A DNA stretch of 64,000 nt. Source: a virus. Made by a program: the position numbers and the translations under genes. Shown piece by piece: positions 7,411-15,961 of the stretch (the stretch's first letter is position 1; each line of letters begins with the position of its first letter). The notes under the pieces are model-generated. The model saw only the letters and a program-made list of their open reading frames with translations. It did not search any database and was not told where the DNA came from. The stretch lies in IMG/VR virus record IMGVR_UViG_3300033146_003479, positions 1 through 64,000 of that record. One strand, written 5' to 3'.

Positions 7411-8979
7411 TTAAACATTTGAGTACAGTACAGGTGCCGACCCTTCACCGAACGCAAAGTCAAGACCACTAATATCCAAGTATCGGTAATAAAGTTTACT
7501 TCCAAATGGATTCGGTGCAATTCCATATCTAGTTCTGAAGCCGAGTCTTGGTTGGAAATCATTTTCCCCAACTGCTCTTACAAGGCTAAGTGGCACATAT
7601 GGGCAATAGAACATTCCTGCATCCATTTCTGAATCACCTTTGTAACCAATAAGGGCATAATCTCTAGTTGCGAAAAGGTCGACATATACTTTATATCTAC
7701 CAGAAAGAGTTCCTGCATAAGCAACAGCAGAGTTAGCATTAAATGATTTAGTCACATCAGTCCAAAGTTCGTAACCATCAAGGCTCTCAAGGGCGGTCTT
7801 CACGTTCATTGAACAGATTATGAAGTTACCATTTCCTCTACGAGTAGAGATAGCGATTTGGTTAGCAAGTTTATTGATAAGGTTGAAAAGAGTTCTGAAT
7901 CTTTCTTGGCTCCATCTACCATCAACATCAGTATAGTTGTATGAACTTACACCACCAGTGATAGCGGCTAATCTAAGTTGGTCAACAACTTCTCTATTCA
8001 TTTCAGCGAGAATTTCATAAGAAAGAACATTGATCAATTCTGCTTCTGCATCAAGTCCATGATAACTTTTCAAATCTTCAGCAGTTTCGAAAGAGTAACG
8101 AGCCTTAAGGATTCTAGTCATTGCTTCAACGGACACTTTATCGATAGAAATATTCATCTGATTGATTTCAGTTCCCATTCTTTCGGAGTAATCTCTAGGG
8201 ATTCCACCAGCACCTGGCATATTTCCATTTCCAGACCAGCCGTCAGCCATTGATTGACCATAAGCACCAGAATAGTTTTGGAATACAGCATTAAAAAGTG
8301 CTTCATCAGGAAGGTCGAAAACAACAAGTGGAGTTTGAGCGGTCGGAGTAGTTCCGAGTTTATAGAATTGGTCGCCTCTTGTCATTGGTTCAGTAATAGT
8401 TCCGACACCTGCTTCACCAACGATTTTTCCAGTATTATCTGCTCTTGCTATAAGAACGGTAAGTCTACCAAGGTTATCATCTCTTTCAGTATGGATAATT
8501 TTTCCATATTTAGTTGGAGAAGTAAGGTTATCAACACAAATAGTACCCGGAACATAGTCAGTAGCATTATAAGTTTCGAAATCTACAACTTGTAGCATTT
8601 GGAAATTATCTTTCATTGAAGGGTTAGCATTATCATAAGGAAAGGCACCGTTAGCATCATTACCCGCATAATGTGCTCTCATTGCGAAAATGAGTTGTGA
8701 TGGTTTTTCCATTGGTTGAACACCAAGTACATCAAGAGCAATAAGATCTGGAGCAACACGTCTCAAAAGAGGGATAAGGATGGTATCATATCCAGCGATA
8801 TCAGAAGCAGTGTTAAATTGTCCAGCCTCATTGAGCATTTTTGCATCAATAGAGTTCATTTGATTTTCAAGCATCATTGCAACAACTGCCTTTTTACTTT
8901 CCTTGATAGGTGCCGCAGTTTTGTAATTGATAACATCGTTCCACTTATTAAGTAGATTTAAAACTTTCTTTTTTTCCAT
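7411..8979 (-). CDS. 23: Major capsid protein, T4 gp23-like
   Basis: 522 residues, the same size class as T4 gp23 (521). It forms the hexameric capsomers of the head. About 15 residues past an L-N-E/A site (residues 49-52) comes I-x-x-L-x-R-R-V-A-P-x-L-I-A-x-D-V-L-G-V-Q-P-M, the region that follows the gp21 cleavage site in T4 gp23, so the mature chain probably begins at Ala52. Further blocks such as L-E-N-Q near 37 and G-D-x-E-M-D-A-G-M-F-Y-C-P-Y-V-P near 455 fit the family. AAAGGAG precedes ATG 8979. It is the last gene of the 20-21-22-23 order and ends at a strong terminator. Confidence 0.95.
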   Translation of the reverse strand: MEKKKVLNLLNKWNDVINYKTAAPIKESKKAVVAMMLENQMNSIDAKMLNEAGQFNTASDIAGYDTILIPLLRRVAPDLIALDVLGVQPMEKPSQLIFAMRAHYAGNDANGAFPYDNANPSMKDNFQMLQVVDFETYNATDYVPGTICVDNLTSPTKYGKIIHTERDDNLGRLTVLIARADNTGKIVGEAGVGTITEPMTRGDQFYKLGTTPTAQTPLVVFDLPDEALFNAVFQNYSGAYGQSMADGWSGNGNMPGAGGIPRDYSERMGTEINQMNISIDKVSVEAMTRILKARYSFETAEDLKSYHGLDAEAELINVLSYEILAEMNREVVDQLRLAAITGGVSSYNYTDVDGRWSQERFRTLFNLINKLANQIAISTRRGNGNFIICSMNVKTALESLDGYELWTDVTKSFNANSAVAYAGTLSGRYKVYVDLFATRDYALIGYKGDSEMDAGMFYCPYVPLSLVRAVGENDFQPRLGFRTRYGIAPNPFGSKLYYRYLDISGLDFAFGEGSAPVLYSNV

Positions 8980-9018
8980 AGTTAATTTCTCCTTTATAGG
9001 TTAGTCATTATATTTTGG

Positions 9019-10584
9019 TTACATGAAGCGAGCATACTTAGATGCATCGACAACATTTTTACTTTCATTAAGGCTTTTCTTGGAGTTAGCATTCTTAATC
9101 TTACCTTCAGTAATTTTTTCAAATTTCTTAGGAGATTTTTTACTTGGAGTTCCAGTTGTGAAATTTTCCATAATCACTTTAAGTTTTCTTTTGAATTCTT
9201 TAGTGTTACTGAATTTTCCATAATTTTCAATGATAGTTCCTAATCTCTTTTTATCCATATCTGTAAGATCTTTTGTTGCTTCCATGAAAATTACTTTACA
9301 TTGTGTTTGCTCAAGAGCATTGTGTGCTTCAGTTAATTGCTTTTTCAAGTTTGCATTTTCATTTTTTTGAAGACTGATAACATTTTTAAATACTGTCTCG
9401 TCTTTGTATGATTCAGTAAGAGTTTCGGATCCGTAGATTTTTTTGATTGCGTGTGACATTTTTTCATATAGAGCCAGTTTTTTACTTGCTTCTATAGATT
9501 CTTTAATCATTTTACCATTAACTTGAACGAATTCTTTGACAACTTTATTCATGTATTTGTCCATATGGTTAAGCATTGAATTAGCCTTTTTAGTGGCTAT
9601 TGCTTTTGCCTTAGAATTAGCATACATTTCAAACATTACAACGATAGACTCTTTAAGGTCATCGTCCATAATATCGCTATCAATTTTCTCCATCATTTTT
9701 GCGACCTTTTCTTTAATCTCTACGGCTTCTTCTTCATACTCAACCATTTTTGATTTTAACTCATCATCTTCAGATGCGTTCTCACCTTCAGTTTCAAGTT
9801 CATCATCCTCTTCTGATTTTTCTGCTTCAGCAAATGGATTCTCTTCTTTTTCGGCTTCAGTTTCAAGTTCCGCGTCTTCTTCGTCTTTTTCGGCTTCAGC
9901 AAATGGATTCTCACCTTCAGTTTCAAGTTCTGCTTCTTCATCATCGTCTTCGCCTTCAGTGAAATTTGGCATTTCTGATTCTTTCATTTCCGGGTCAAAA
10001 TCTGGAAGTTTTTCGGATTCTTTAACTTCGAGGTCAACATCTTCTGATTCTTCTGATTCTTTAAATGCAGGAACTTCGTCGTCGTCGTCATCATCTTCAC
10101 TCTCATCGAAAGAGATGTCTTCTAAACTAAGTTCGTCGTCCTCATCAAATTCACCTTCAGCATCTTCTTCCTCATCTTCAGCAGTCATCTCTTCAACTGC
10201 TTTTTGGAATGCTGGCTTTTCTTCTTCTTCTTCTTCGTCTTCAGTTTCGAGTTCAGCATCATCTTCTGATTTTTCTGCTTCTGCAAATGGATTTGCTTCT
10301 GCTTCTTTTACTGCTTCGTCGTCTTTTGGCATAATGTCTGCTTCATTAGAAAGCATTTCTTTATCCGCTTCGGCACCTTCAGATAAACCTTTTTCTTTAC
10401 CTAATGCTGAATTGTGATACTTCTTAGTTTTTCCTGCAAGAATATCATCTACAACTTGGTTAATCTTCTTACTGATGCTAGTTCCACCCATATCAGTCTT
10501 CATGATTTGTACAGCAAGTTTTGATGACTCTTCTGGACTTCTACTAAGATTTTTACCCTCGGTTAAAGGTCTCTTTTTTCCCAT
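9019..10584 (-). CDS. 22: Prohead core scaffold protein, gp22-like, hyperacidic
   Basis: 521 residues, about twice T4 gp22 (269). It is expected to form the internal core of the prohead and be cleaved by gp21. Residues 80-290 are dominated by Asp and Glu, with three copies of N-P-F-A-E-A-E-K (at 98, 226 and 249) in a repeated E-L-E-T-E context. Residues 280-450 are Lys/Glu-rich and predicted helical or coiled coil. Several candidate gp21 sites of the form [L/I/F]-x-E before G or S are present (L-T-E-G at 7, L-S-E-G at 67, F-T-E-G at 208, and I-T-E-G and L-N-E-S near the C-terminus). Position between protease and capsid genes supports the call; sequence identity to gp22 itself is not visible. 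Confidence 0.8.
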   Translation of the reverse strand: MGKKRPLTEGKNLSRSPEESSKLAVQIMKTDMGGTSISKKINQVVDDILAGKTKKYHNSALGKEKGLSEGAEADKEMLSNEADIMPKDDEAVKEAEANPFAEAEKSEDDAELETEDEEEEEEKPAFQKAVEEMTAEDEEEDAEGEFDEDDELSLEDISFDESEDDDDDDEVPAFKESEESEDVDLEVKESEKLPDFDPEMKESEMPNFTEGEDDDEEAELETEGENPFAEAEKDEEDAELETEAEKEENPFAEAEKSEEDDELETEGENASEDDELKSKMVEYEEEAVEIKEKVAKMMEKIDSDIMDDDLKESIVVMFEMYANSKAKAIATKKANSMLNHMDKYMNKVVKEFVQVNGKMIKESIEASKKLALYEKMSHAIKKIYGSETLTESYKDETVFKNVISLQKNENANLKKQLTEAHNALEQTQCKVIFMEATKDLTDMDKKRLGTIIENYGKFSNTKEFKRKLKVIMENFTTGTPSKKSPKKFEKITEGKIKNANSKKSLNESKNVVDASKYARFM

Positions 10585-10608
10585 AAGTTATCCTCCTTAT
10601 TTACTGGA

Positions 10609-11289
10609 TTATAAATTCTTTAAGAAATTGTCAAATAGTGATTTGAAAACCATTTGCTTCTCTCTTTTGCTCAAGGTTCTGTCTTTATTTAGTGAATCAC
10701 GAGATTCTTTAATTTTCGTGAAATTATAATTATGTCTAATATTTTTTCTATTTAACCAATTATATTCTAATCCTTCTACAACTTGTTCCATCATAGCCGT
10801 AGATACAGATGGCTCATGAACAATGTCCCAAGTGATTAATTGTAATTCTGTAACTTGACTATTTAAGTCTAATGTTCCTAGCGATCTACTAGATACTCCC
10901 AATTGAACTCCCATATCTAAGATTTGCTTAACAGCATCTCCTTTAGGTCCTCCAATTAATGCTTTTCCATATATCTTATTACCTTCTGTTCTGAGATCAA
11001 TGATTTTATGAGATACACGGTCGAGATTGATACTTGGCTCAGCAGGATGATCTAATTCTCCAATGGCTCTACAAATACTATCTTTTGGATTAACATATTT
11101 ATTATAATATCTTTCAATTTCTGGCATTAAAACGCTAGAACTATATATTCTACCATTTTGATTTCTAACTCCAGCCTCTTGAAAAATACCTTTAATGTAA
11201 TATTGCTTTTGATGGTCTTTATTTTCAATTAAAGTTTCACAATTGTGAAAATTATCATTTTCGTTTAAAAGAATAATTTTATTTGACAT
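10609..11289 (-). CDS. 21: Prohead core protease, T4 gp21-like
   Basis: 226 residues (T4 gp21 is 212). Serine protease that matures the capsid and scaffold inside the prohead. Visible family features: N-G-R-I-Y-S near residue 45, the catalytic-His motif G-E-L-D-H-P near 81, and G-V-S-S-R-S-L-G near 128 carrying the catalytic Ser. ATG 11289 is chosen because GGAG lies 8 nt upstream, overlapping an earlier ATG at 11304. It is followed by the scaffold gene after 24 nt. The expected upstream gene 20 is displaced by a plus-strand insertion. Confidence 0.92.
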   Translation of the reverse strand: MSNKIILLNENDNFHNCETLIENKDHQKQYYIKGIFQEAGVRNQNGRIYSSSVLMPEIERYYNKYVNPKDSICRAIGELDHPAEPSINLDRVSHKIIDLRTEGNKIYGKALIGGPKGDAVKQILDMGVQLGVSSRSLGTLDLNSQVTELQLITWDIVHEPSVSTAMMEQVVEGLEYNWLNRKNIRHNYNFTKIKESRDSLNKDRTLSKREKQMVFKSLFDNFLKNL

Positions 11290-11352
11290 TGTATAGTTCT
11301 CCATGGTTAACTTTTTAATATTTAGTTTTTTATTTTTTATATTTTATTAAAT

Positions 11353-11360
11353 TATAAATA
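11353..11360 (+). promoter_or_regulatory. T4-late-like promoter TATAAATA
   Basis: Perfect match to the T4 late -10 consensus on the plus strand, 35 nt before ATG 11396, with AGGAG in between. It serves the plus-strand WCTA gene. Confidence 0.65.
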
Positions 11361-11395
11361 TTACTAAACCATGTTATTTTCAGGAGTAAAATCTA

Positions 11396-13069
11396 ATGCT
11401 AAGATTTAAATTATCATATATTCAAGAAGCCGATGAAAATCAATTTAGAAATCAATTCCAAAATATAGATGCCCAAACATATAAAACTATTTTACGAAAT
11501 GATCCAACATCAAAACTAGATAATGGATTCGTATCTAGAGTGGGTCCATTAGGAAAATACGCAATGATGTTATATAAGAAGCGACCTTTTGAATTAAATA
11601 AACTTGCTGATATTTATGCTGACTTAGAAACATTTAAGCGGAAATCATCATTGATTAATAAATCTATTCAGGACATTAGAGATGTTTCTGAATTAAATCG
11701 ACTAGTTTCGAGAGTGAAAAACAAAGAAACGTCAAATCAGAAAAAAAAGAACATTAAAGATGGCGAAAAAGATATAGTTCTTTATGAATCAATTGATGAG
11801 TGGCAAATTATAATTCCATTAACAAAAGAAGCATCTATTAAATGGGGAATGAAGTGTAATTCTAAATGGTGTACAGCAAGTAATAGCAAGTCTAATATGT
11901 TTGAGATATATATGTCGAAAGGAGATCTATATATCTTCCATAATACGACAGATCCTTCATTATCATTGCAATTTCATATGGATGTGAATGAAATGAGTTT
12001 TATGAATAATCAAGATAAGCCTGTCACTGTATCTGAAATCAAACAAAAATACCCAAATCTTTCGTCAGTTTTAGATAATATAATTAAAGATGAAAAAGAG
12101 AAGCAAATTAACGTGAAAAGTGCATGTAAAATTGATTTAGAACGAACTCGTCAGTTTAATGACACGATTTACTTAAATAAATGGTTATTCCATAGAGATG
12201 TTTCTCCTCTTATTGATTTAGCCGCCGATTTATTAAAAAAAGACTCATTTCAAAATCGGAGAAAAAATAGATCAATTGGAGTTATCGAGTATATGGGAAA
12301 ATACATCAAAGCATTTGAATATAAATTGGACTCAAAACTAGTAATCAATAATGTTCATAAGATTTTTGAACTTTTAGGAAAAGTTAATTTGTTACCTTTT
12401 GGAAAAGCATTTAGTTCTCAATATGAGATTGCATTTAGTGAAGGAAATCTTCGATTGTTAGATGTAACATTTTTAAGTGAAATAAAATCTCTAAATGATG
12501 AACAACTTAATGAGACTCTAAATGCAATAGATGAAATAAAAATTAAAGATGATGTGAGTGTTCGAAAAGCATTTGAATATATAGAGCCCAACAACAAATG
12601 GTTAATTACCATGTCTAAAATTATGAAAAAAATAAAAGGAAACATATCACTTCAATTATTTTATGATTCCACATCGGAGTTATTAGAAACTCTATCCAGT
12701 AAGCAAGTGGAATCAATATTCCATCACGATTTTATATATATAAAATCATTAACGGATAGAAAAAGTATTCGATTTTTAACTATAGTTGAGTCGCAAAGTT
12801 CAGTTGAACAATTATCAATTTGTGTAAAACAATTATCCAAAACTCAAATAGACTCTTTAATTCATCCAGTATATGTTAAGAGATATTTAAAACAACCAAA
12901 CACTCTTAATATTTATGCTCACATCTTTGCTAATTTTATTGATCAAGTTAGTGATAATGTAAAATTTATATCCGCAATTCATTCATATAGTAATGAGTCT
13001 GAATTAATTAAATCTACTTTTTCTAAAAATAAAGACTTATTATCAAAATTGGATATCAAATCAAAATAA
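11396..13069 (+). CDS. WCTA-module protein inserted between genes 21 and 20
   Basis: 557 residues, function unknown. Residues 1-230 parallel the gene at the left window edge: N-D-P-T-S-K near 35, a Lys-rich linker, E-W-Q-I-I-I-P-L-T-K-E-A-S near 140, then K-W-C-T-A-S near 160 and M-S-K-G-D-L-Y-I-F near 178. The rest is Leu/Ile/Ser-rich, predicted helical, without the 27-residue repeats of its paralog. It has its own TATAAATA promoter and CAGGAG site, runs against all neighbours, and splits the T4 order of genes 20 and 21, so it was probably gained as a unit. Expression late in infection is inferred from the promoter. Confidence 0.85.
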   Translation: MLRFKLSYIQEADENQFRNQFQNIDAQTYKTILRNDPTSKLDNGFVSRVGPLGKYAMMLYKKRPFELNKLADIYADLETFKRKSSLINKSIQDIRDVSELNRLVSRVKNKETSNQKKKNIKDGEKDIVLYESIDEWQIIIPLTKEASIKWGMKCNSKWCTASNSKSNMFEIYMSKGDLYIFHNTTDPSLSLQFHMDVNEMSFMNNQDKPVTVSEIKQKYPNLSSVLDNIIKDEKEKQINVKSACKIDLERTRQFNDTIYLNKWLFHRDVSPLIDLAADLLKKDSFQNRRKNRSIGVIEYMGKYIKAFEYKLDSKLVINNVHKIFELLGKVNLLPFGKAFSSQYEIAFSEGNLRLLDVTFLSEIKSLNDEQLNETLNAIDEIKIKDDVSVRKAFEYIEPNNKWLITMSKIMKKIKGNISLQLFYDSTSELLETLSSKQVESIFHHDFIYIKSLTDRKSIRFLTIVESQSSVEQLSICVKQLSKTQIDSLIHPVYVKRYLKQPNTLNIYAHIFANFIDQVSDNVKFISAIHSYSNESELIKSTFSKNKDLLSKLDIKSK

Positions 13070-13072
13070 AAC

Positions 13073-13101
13073 TTGCATTAATTAGTTATTTATGATATAC
13101 T
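13073..13101 (+). promoter_or_regulatory. sigma70-like promoter of a putative ncRNA
   Basis: TTGCAT (13073-13078), 17-bp spacer ending ATGA, TATACT (13096-13101), beginning 3 nt after the WCTA stop codon. Predicted transcription start near G13108. No gene lies downstream on this strand before a terminator at 13187-13226. Confidence 0.65.
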
Positions 13102-13107
13102 ATATAT

Positions 13108-13226
13108 GTTTAAGGGCTCGATTGATTTATAGTTGCGATTACTAACTTAGTTTAGTTTGCAGTGTATATGACAAAATCGACATTTAGAGATGACTTCGAG
13201 ATGCTCCGAAGAAGTCATCTCTTTTA
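13108..13226 (+). ncRNA. Putative small RNA of about 119 nt
   Basis: Defined by the promoter at 13073-13101 and an intrinsic terminator ending at 13226. No credible reading frame with a Shine-Dalgarno occurs. TCGATT (about 13119) can pair with AATCGA (about 13175), which would enclose an A/T-rich internal region above the 3' terminator hairpin. It is not a tRNA: no cloverleaf or T-loop signature. It ends next to the portal stop codon, antisense to the portal mRNA's 3' flank, so it could act on that transcript or in trans on host or phage mRNAs. Function is unknown. Confidence 0.5.
13187..13226 (+). terminator. Intrinsic terminator of the putative ncRNA
   Basis: GAGATGACTTC (13187-13197) pairs perfectly with GAAGTCATCTC (13211-13221) around a 13-nt loop and is followed by TTTTATTAT on the plus strand. 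On the minus strand the hairpin lies just past the portal stop but lacks a T-run. Confidence 0.75.
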
Positions 13227-14957
13227 TTATCCTTGCTCTATGTCTCCAGGTGAATCGGGCGAATCGGGCGAATCGGGAGCGTCTTCGGACTCGACATCTT
13301 CTTCAGGAGGAGTAGTACTTGCATTTTCTCCATCTCCTGGGATTATTGAACCGACTCCCATAAAATTTCCTTGTTCTTCTTGATTCATTCTTTCAACTTC
13401 AACTGCAATTTGCTCATCGCTAAAGTTAAAAACTTCTCTCCATATGTATCCTTTTGATACATATTTTCCCTCATATGAATCTATCGCATTAACAACATCT
13501 AATTTTGCACTCATAACTTCTAAACGAAGAAATTCAGAAAAATAATTATCATTCGAATAGACATATCTAATTTTTGACATAACGTCGTTGATTTCGTGAC
13601 TACTAACAATTCGCTTAGTTATTAATTGAGTGGCTAATAAATCCTCAAACACTTTTGAGAATTGTCGTCTGAGTTTAATGATAAATTTATAAAATTTCAA
13701 CTCTTCTAGTGATAATTCTCGTCCTGAATTATATGAGACTCCTGAATTCTCTTTATCTGCTCTTCTTGCATATGGAACAGATAATGCTCTCCAAATTTTC
13801 CTTGCAAAATACTCTAAATCGGCTACTTGATCTAAATTTTGACCGCCCGCTAAAGTTGTTACTTCTGTTGATGCTGTACCATTTCTTCTAGGTAACCAGA
13901 AGTCTTCAGTCATGGCTAATACTGCATTTTTATCTTTAATTGTTCCACTATTAACATCATAAACCTTTTCCTGTCTATAATCTCTCATCAATTCTTGAAT
14001 ATGAGATTCGGCAGCATTTGGTGGCAGATTACCAACTTCGATATAAAACACACGTCTCTCAGGGGCTCTCGTGATACGATAAATTAACAGTGCATCTTCT
14101 AATAGAGTCAACTGATTAGCAACCTTCAATGCTTTATGTAAGTATGATAATGGATACTCTCTTGATGGATGATATAGTCCGGAGTCCACATATGTAATCA
14201 ATTCTTTAGGGATCTTTAATTCCTCAAAAGTCTCAGAATCAGTTGTGCCAGATGGAAACGAATACATACCTTCTGAACGATAATATCTATTTGAAAATTT
14301 AGGCTTTCTCACAACAAAGAATTCATCAGTCAGACGACGAATTTCATTGGGATTCCCAACTTCTTCTTTTTCATCAGCAAATACCGTGAATGCAGATACG
14401 AACCTTGAATCCAACATATTTAATTTTTGAATACCATCTCTGATATTATCAACATCAAAAACTTTTTCAAAAAATATTGTTCCATCAACATAAAAATGAC
14501 GAAAAATATAATGACCTTGTCCTCTAAAGTCCAATAGTTCATCTCTAATGAATGAGAATTCATCAATTATCTGCTCTCTTATTTCTGGTGGAATATCATT
14601 ATTAGTGAAGGATAAATTGACTACATTATCCTCATTCTCACTCTGAACAATACTCTCATTAACTATCTCCTCAATAGCATCCTCACATTCAGGCAACATC
14701 GATATGAATCTGTACTTTTCAATTGCTTGTTTACGCTCCAATTCATATAAATCAGTAGACATATATCTTGTAGAGTCAGCAATAAACTCATCGACCTTTA
14801 TTGTCCCTTTTTTTCCAAAGTATTCGCCAAATTCAGACGATGGGCCAGGCGCCTTCATTGCAGAGGTGTTTTTGAAATTCAAGCCTTGCTGATCGATTCT
14901 TTGGATCTTATCTGCGGCTTTGCGATGTGAACTTAATTTATTTAAAAAATTAAACAT
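13227..14957 (-). CDS. 20: Portal vertex protein, T4 gp20-like
   Basis: 576 residues (T4 gp20 524). It forms the dodecameric ring through which DNA is packaged. The central region carries family-typical blocks such as L-T-L-L-E-D-A-L-L-I-Y-R-I-T-R-A-P-E-R-R-V-F-Y, split here by positions near 280-300, then D-Y-R-Q-E-K-V-Y-D near 320 and E-D-F-W-L-P-R-R near 360. The extreme C-terminus is an acidic Asp-Ser-Pro repeat tail. GGAG precedes ATG 14957. Its late-type promoter (14986-14994) lies inside the 3' end of the upstream homing endonuclease gene. Confidence 0.94.
   Translation of the reverse strand: MFNFLNKLSSHRKAADKIQRIDQQGLNFKNTSAMKAPGPSSEFGEYFGKKGTIKVDEFIADSTRYMSTDLYELERKQAIEKYRFISMLPECEDAIEEIVNESIVQSENEDNVVNLSFTNNDIPPEIREQIIDEFSFIRDELLDFRGQGHYIFRHFYVDGTIFFEKVFDVDNIRDGIQKLNMLDSRFVSAFTVFADEKEEVGNPNEIRRLTDEFFVVRKPKFSNRYYRSEGMYSFPSGTTDSETFEELKIPKELITYVDSGLYHPSREYPLSYLHKALKVANQLTLLEDALLIYRITRAPERRVFYIEVGNLPPNAAESHIQELMRDYRQEKVYDVNSGTIKDKNAVLAMTEDFWLPRRNGTASTEVTTLAGGQNLDQVADLEYFARKIWRALSVPYARRADKENSGVSYNSGRELSLEELKFYKFIIKLRRQFSKVFEDLLATQLITKRIVSSHEINDVMSKIRYVYSNDNYFSEFLRLEVMSAKLDVVNAIDSYEGKYVSKGYIWREVFNFSDEQIAVEVERMNQEEQGNFMGVGSIIPGDGENASTTPPEEDVESEDAPDSPDSPDSPGDIEQG
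13252..13278 (-). repeat. Three 9-bp tandem repeats in the portal tail
   Basis: GAATCGGGC on the plus strand repeats in frame (third copy ends in A), coding D-S-P repeats at the portal C-terminus. Slippage-prone, so length may vary among relatives. Confidence 0.8.
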
Positions 14958-14968
14958 GTTTTCTCCGT

Positions 14969-15901
14969 TTACAAATTTATACTATTATTTAGAGTTTCCG
15001 CAATATCATTGATTTGCCAATAAGGGATTCTTAAAAGGGCAACGTTGTTGATTTCACAGAATGCATCTTTAATGTTATCCTTAATCATTCTATCGATTAA
15101 ATTTGTAATACGTGTTAAATTCGACTCATTAGACTTAAATGATGTAGGCAAATAATGTTGTTGTCCATCATATTCAATTAATAAATTATTCACAGGAAGA
15201 TAAAAATCAAAAGGTAAAGTATGTTTATCTTTGCAATTAGTAAATCGTTTTTGAATTTCATACTGAATATCATTATCATCTAAAAATTTACTTATTAGTG
15301 TCTCACCAGCACTTCGATGACATTTTGGACATCTATTCTTCCAAAGAAACGCTGAAGGCTTAATATCCCATTGATGTCCACACACATTATGTCGCATTAA
15401 CACATGTTCTTTGGATACAACATATTTTGTTAGGACTGAGTACTCATCTCCAACTAAATCAAAAACTTCTTTGATGAACATATCATGTGTTTTTTTATTT
15501 GAACAATTTGGGCAATGAGAGTTCTTTTGAAGTATCGAGTTGGCTTGAGGATTCCATATATGACCACAAACGTTGTGTCGAAGTCTAATAGTATCTCTAG
15601 AGGTAGTATATGTATTAATGATTGAATATTCAGAACCATATAATTCATAAACATCTAAAACAAACTGTTCATGTGATTTAGTCCGATTACGATATCGTGC
15701 TTTTTTCGCACATTCAGGACAGCGAACATTATCGTTGATAAAACTGCTCGCTCGAACATAATATTCGTGTTCACATATGTGATGTTTGATTTTAACCTTA
15801 GTTGACATATTAATGAATGCTCCTATTACGGAGTATTCATTGTTAGTTTTTTCGGACACTTCCGACACAAATTCGCTGTGAGTTCGTTTTAATGATTTCA
15901 T
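14969..15901 (-). CDS. Zinc-module homing endonuclease beside the portal gene
   Basis: 310 residues. Three zinc modules (F-V-x-x-V, Y-S-V-I/L, H-x-x-C-x-H, C-P-x-C) are followed by the same nuclease domain as the protein at 5397: K-R-F-T-N-C-K, L-P-F-D-F-Y-L, L-I-E-Y-D-G-Q-Q-H-Y, ending R-I-P-Y-W. The H-D pair of the paralogs is replaced around M-I-K-D-N-I-K-D-A-F-C, so one catalytic position may differ. No Shine-Dalgarno precedes ATG 15901; instead a 9-bp inverted repeat ends 2 nt upstream. Its 3' end overlaps the portal's promoter, a neat fit for intronless homing next to gene 20. Confidence 0.85.
   Translation of the reverse strand: MKSLKRTHSEFVSEVSEKTNNEYSVIGAFINMSTKVKIKHHICEHEYYVRASSFINDNVRCPECAKKARYRNRTKSHEQFVLDVYELYGSEYSIINTYTTSRDTIRLRHNVCGHIWNPQANSILQKNSHCPNCSNKKTHDMFIKEVFDLVGDEYSVLTKYVVSKEHVLMRHNVCGHQWDIKPSAFLWKNRCPKCHRSAGETLISKFLDDNDIQYEIQKRFTNCKDKHTLPFDFYLPVNNLLIEYDGQQHYLPTSFKSNESNLTRITNLIDRMIKDNIKDAFCEINNVALLRIPYWQINDIAETLNNSINL
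14986..14994 (-). promoter_or_regulatory. Late-like promoter CTCTAAATA for the portal gene
   Basis: CTCTAAATA on the minus strand ending 28 nt before ATG 14957. The same nonamer with the same AA 5' flank occurs at 39212-39220. It lies inside the final codons of the homing endonuclease gene. Confidence 0.5.
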
Positions 15902-15903
15902 AA

Positions 15904-15928
15904 TGATATTTAGAAAATTTAAATATCA
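15904..15928. repeat. 9-bp perfect inverted repeat upstream of the homing endonuclease start
   Basis: TGATATTTA (15904-15912) and TAAATATCA (15920-15928) with a 7-nt spacer, ending immediately before ATG 15901. Candidate operator, or an RNA hairpin covering the translation start. Confidence 0.55.
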
Positions 15929-15961
15929 TTGATTAAATGCTTCGTAATGAACTTAGATTGA

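Noticed and set aside
7281-7472. Plus-strand 63-codon frame over the capsid terminator
   Set aside because: It runs through a terminator and the promoter of the opposite strand and has no Shine-Dalgarno.
9536-10417. Ser-rich plus-strand frame opposite the scaffold gene (293 codons)
   Set aside because: It is the mirror of the Asp/Glu codons of the gp22-like gene; no ribosome site and low-complexity composition.
10585-10608. TAAATA late element before the scaffold gene
   Set aside because: The match (AGTAAATA) overlaps the ribosome site and sits only about 7 nt from it, unlike the other spacings.
13108-13190. tRNA in the ncRNA region
   Set aside because: No cloverleaf, no T-loop consensus and no CCA-adjacent acceptor pairing.
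13162-13383. Plus-strand 73-codon frame with Gly-Glu-Ser repeats
   Set aside because: It crosses the ncRNA terminator and reads the antisense of the portal tail repeats.
15907-15914. TCTAAATA as a late promoter for the portal-side homing endonuclease
   Set aside because: It lies only 5 nt before the ATG, so a transcript would be leaderless; the palindrome explains it better.
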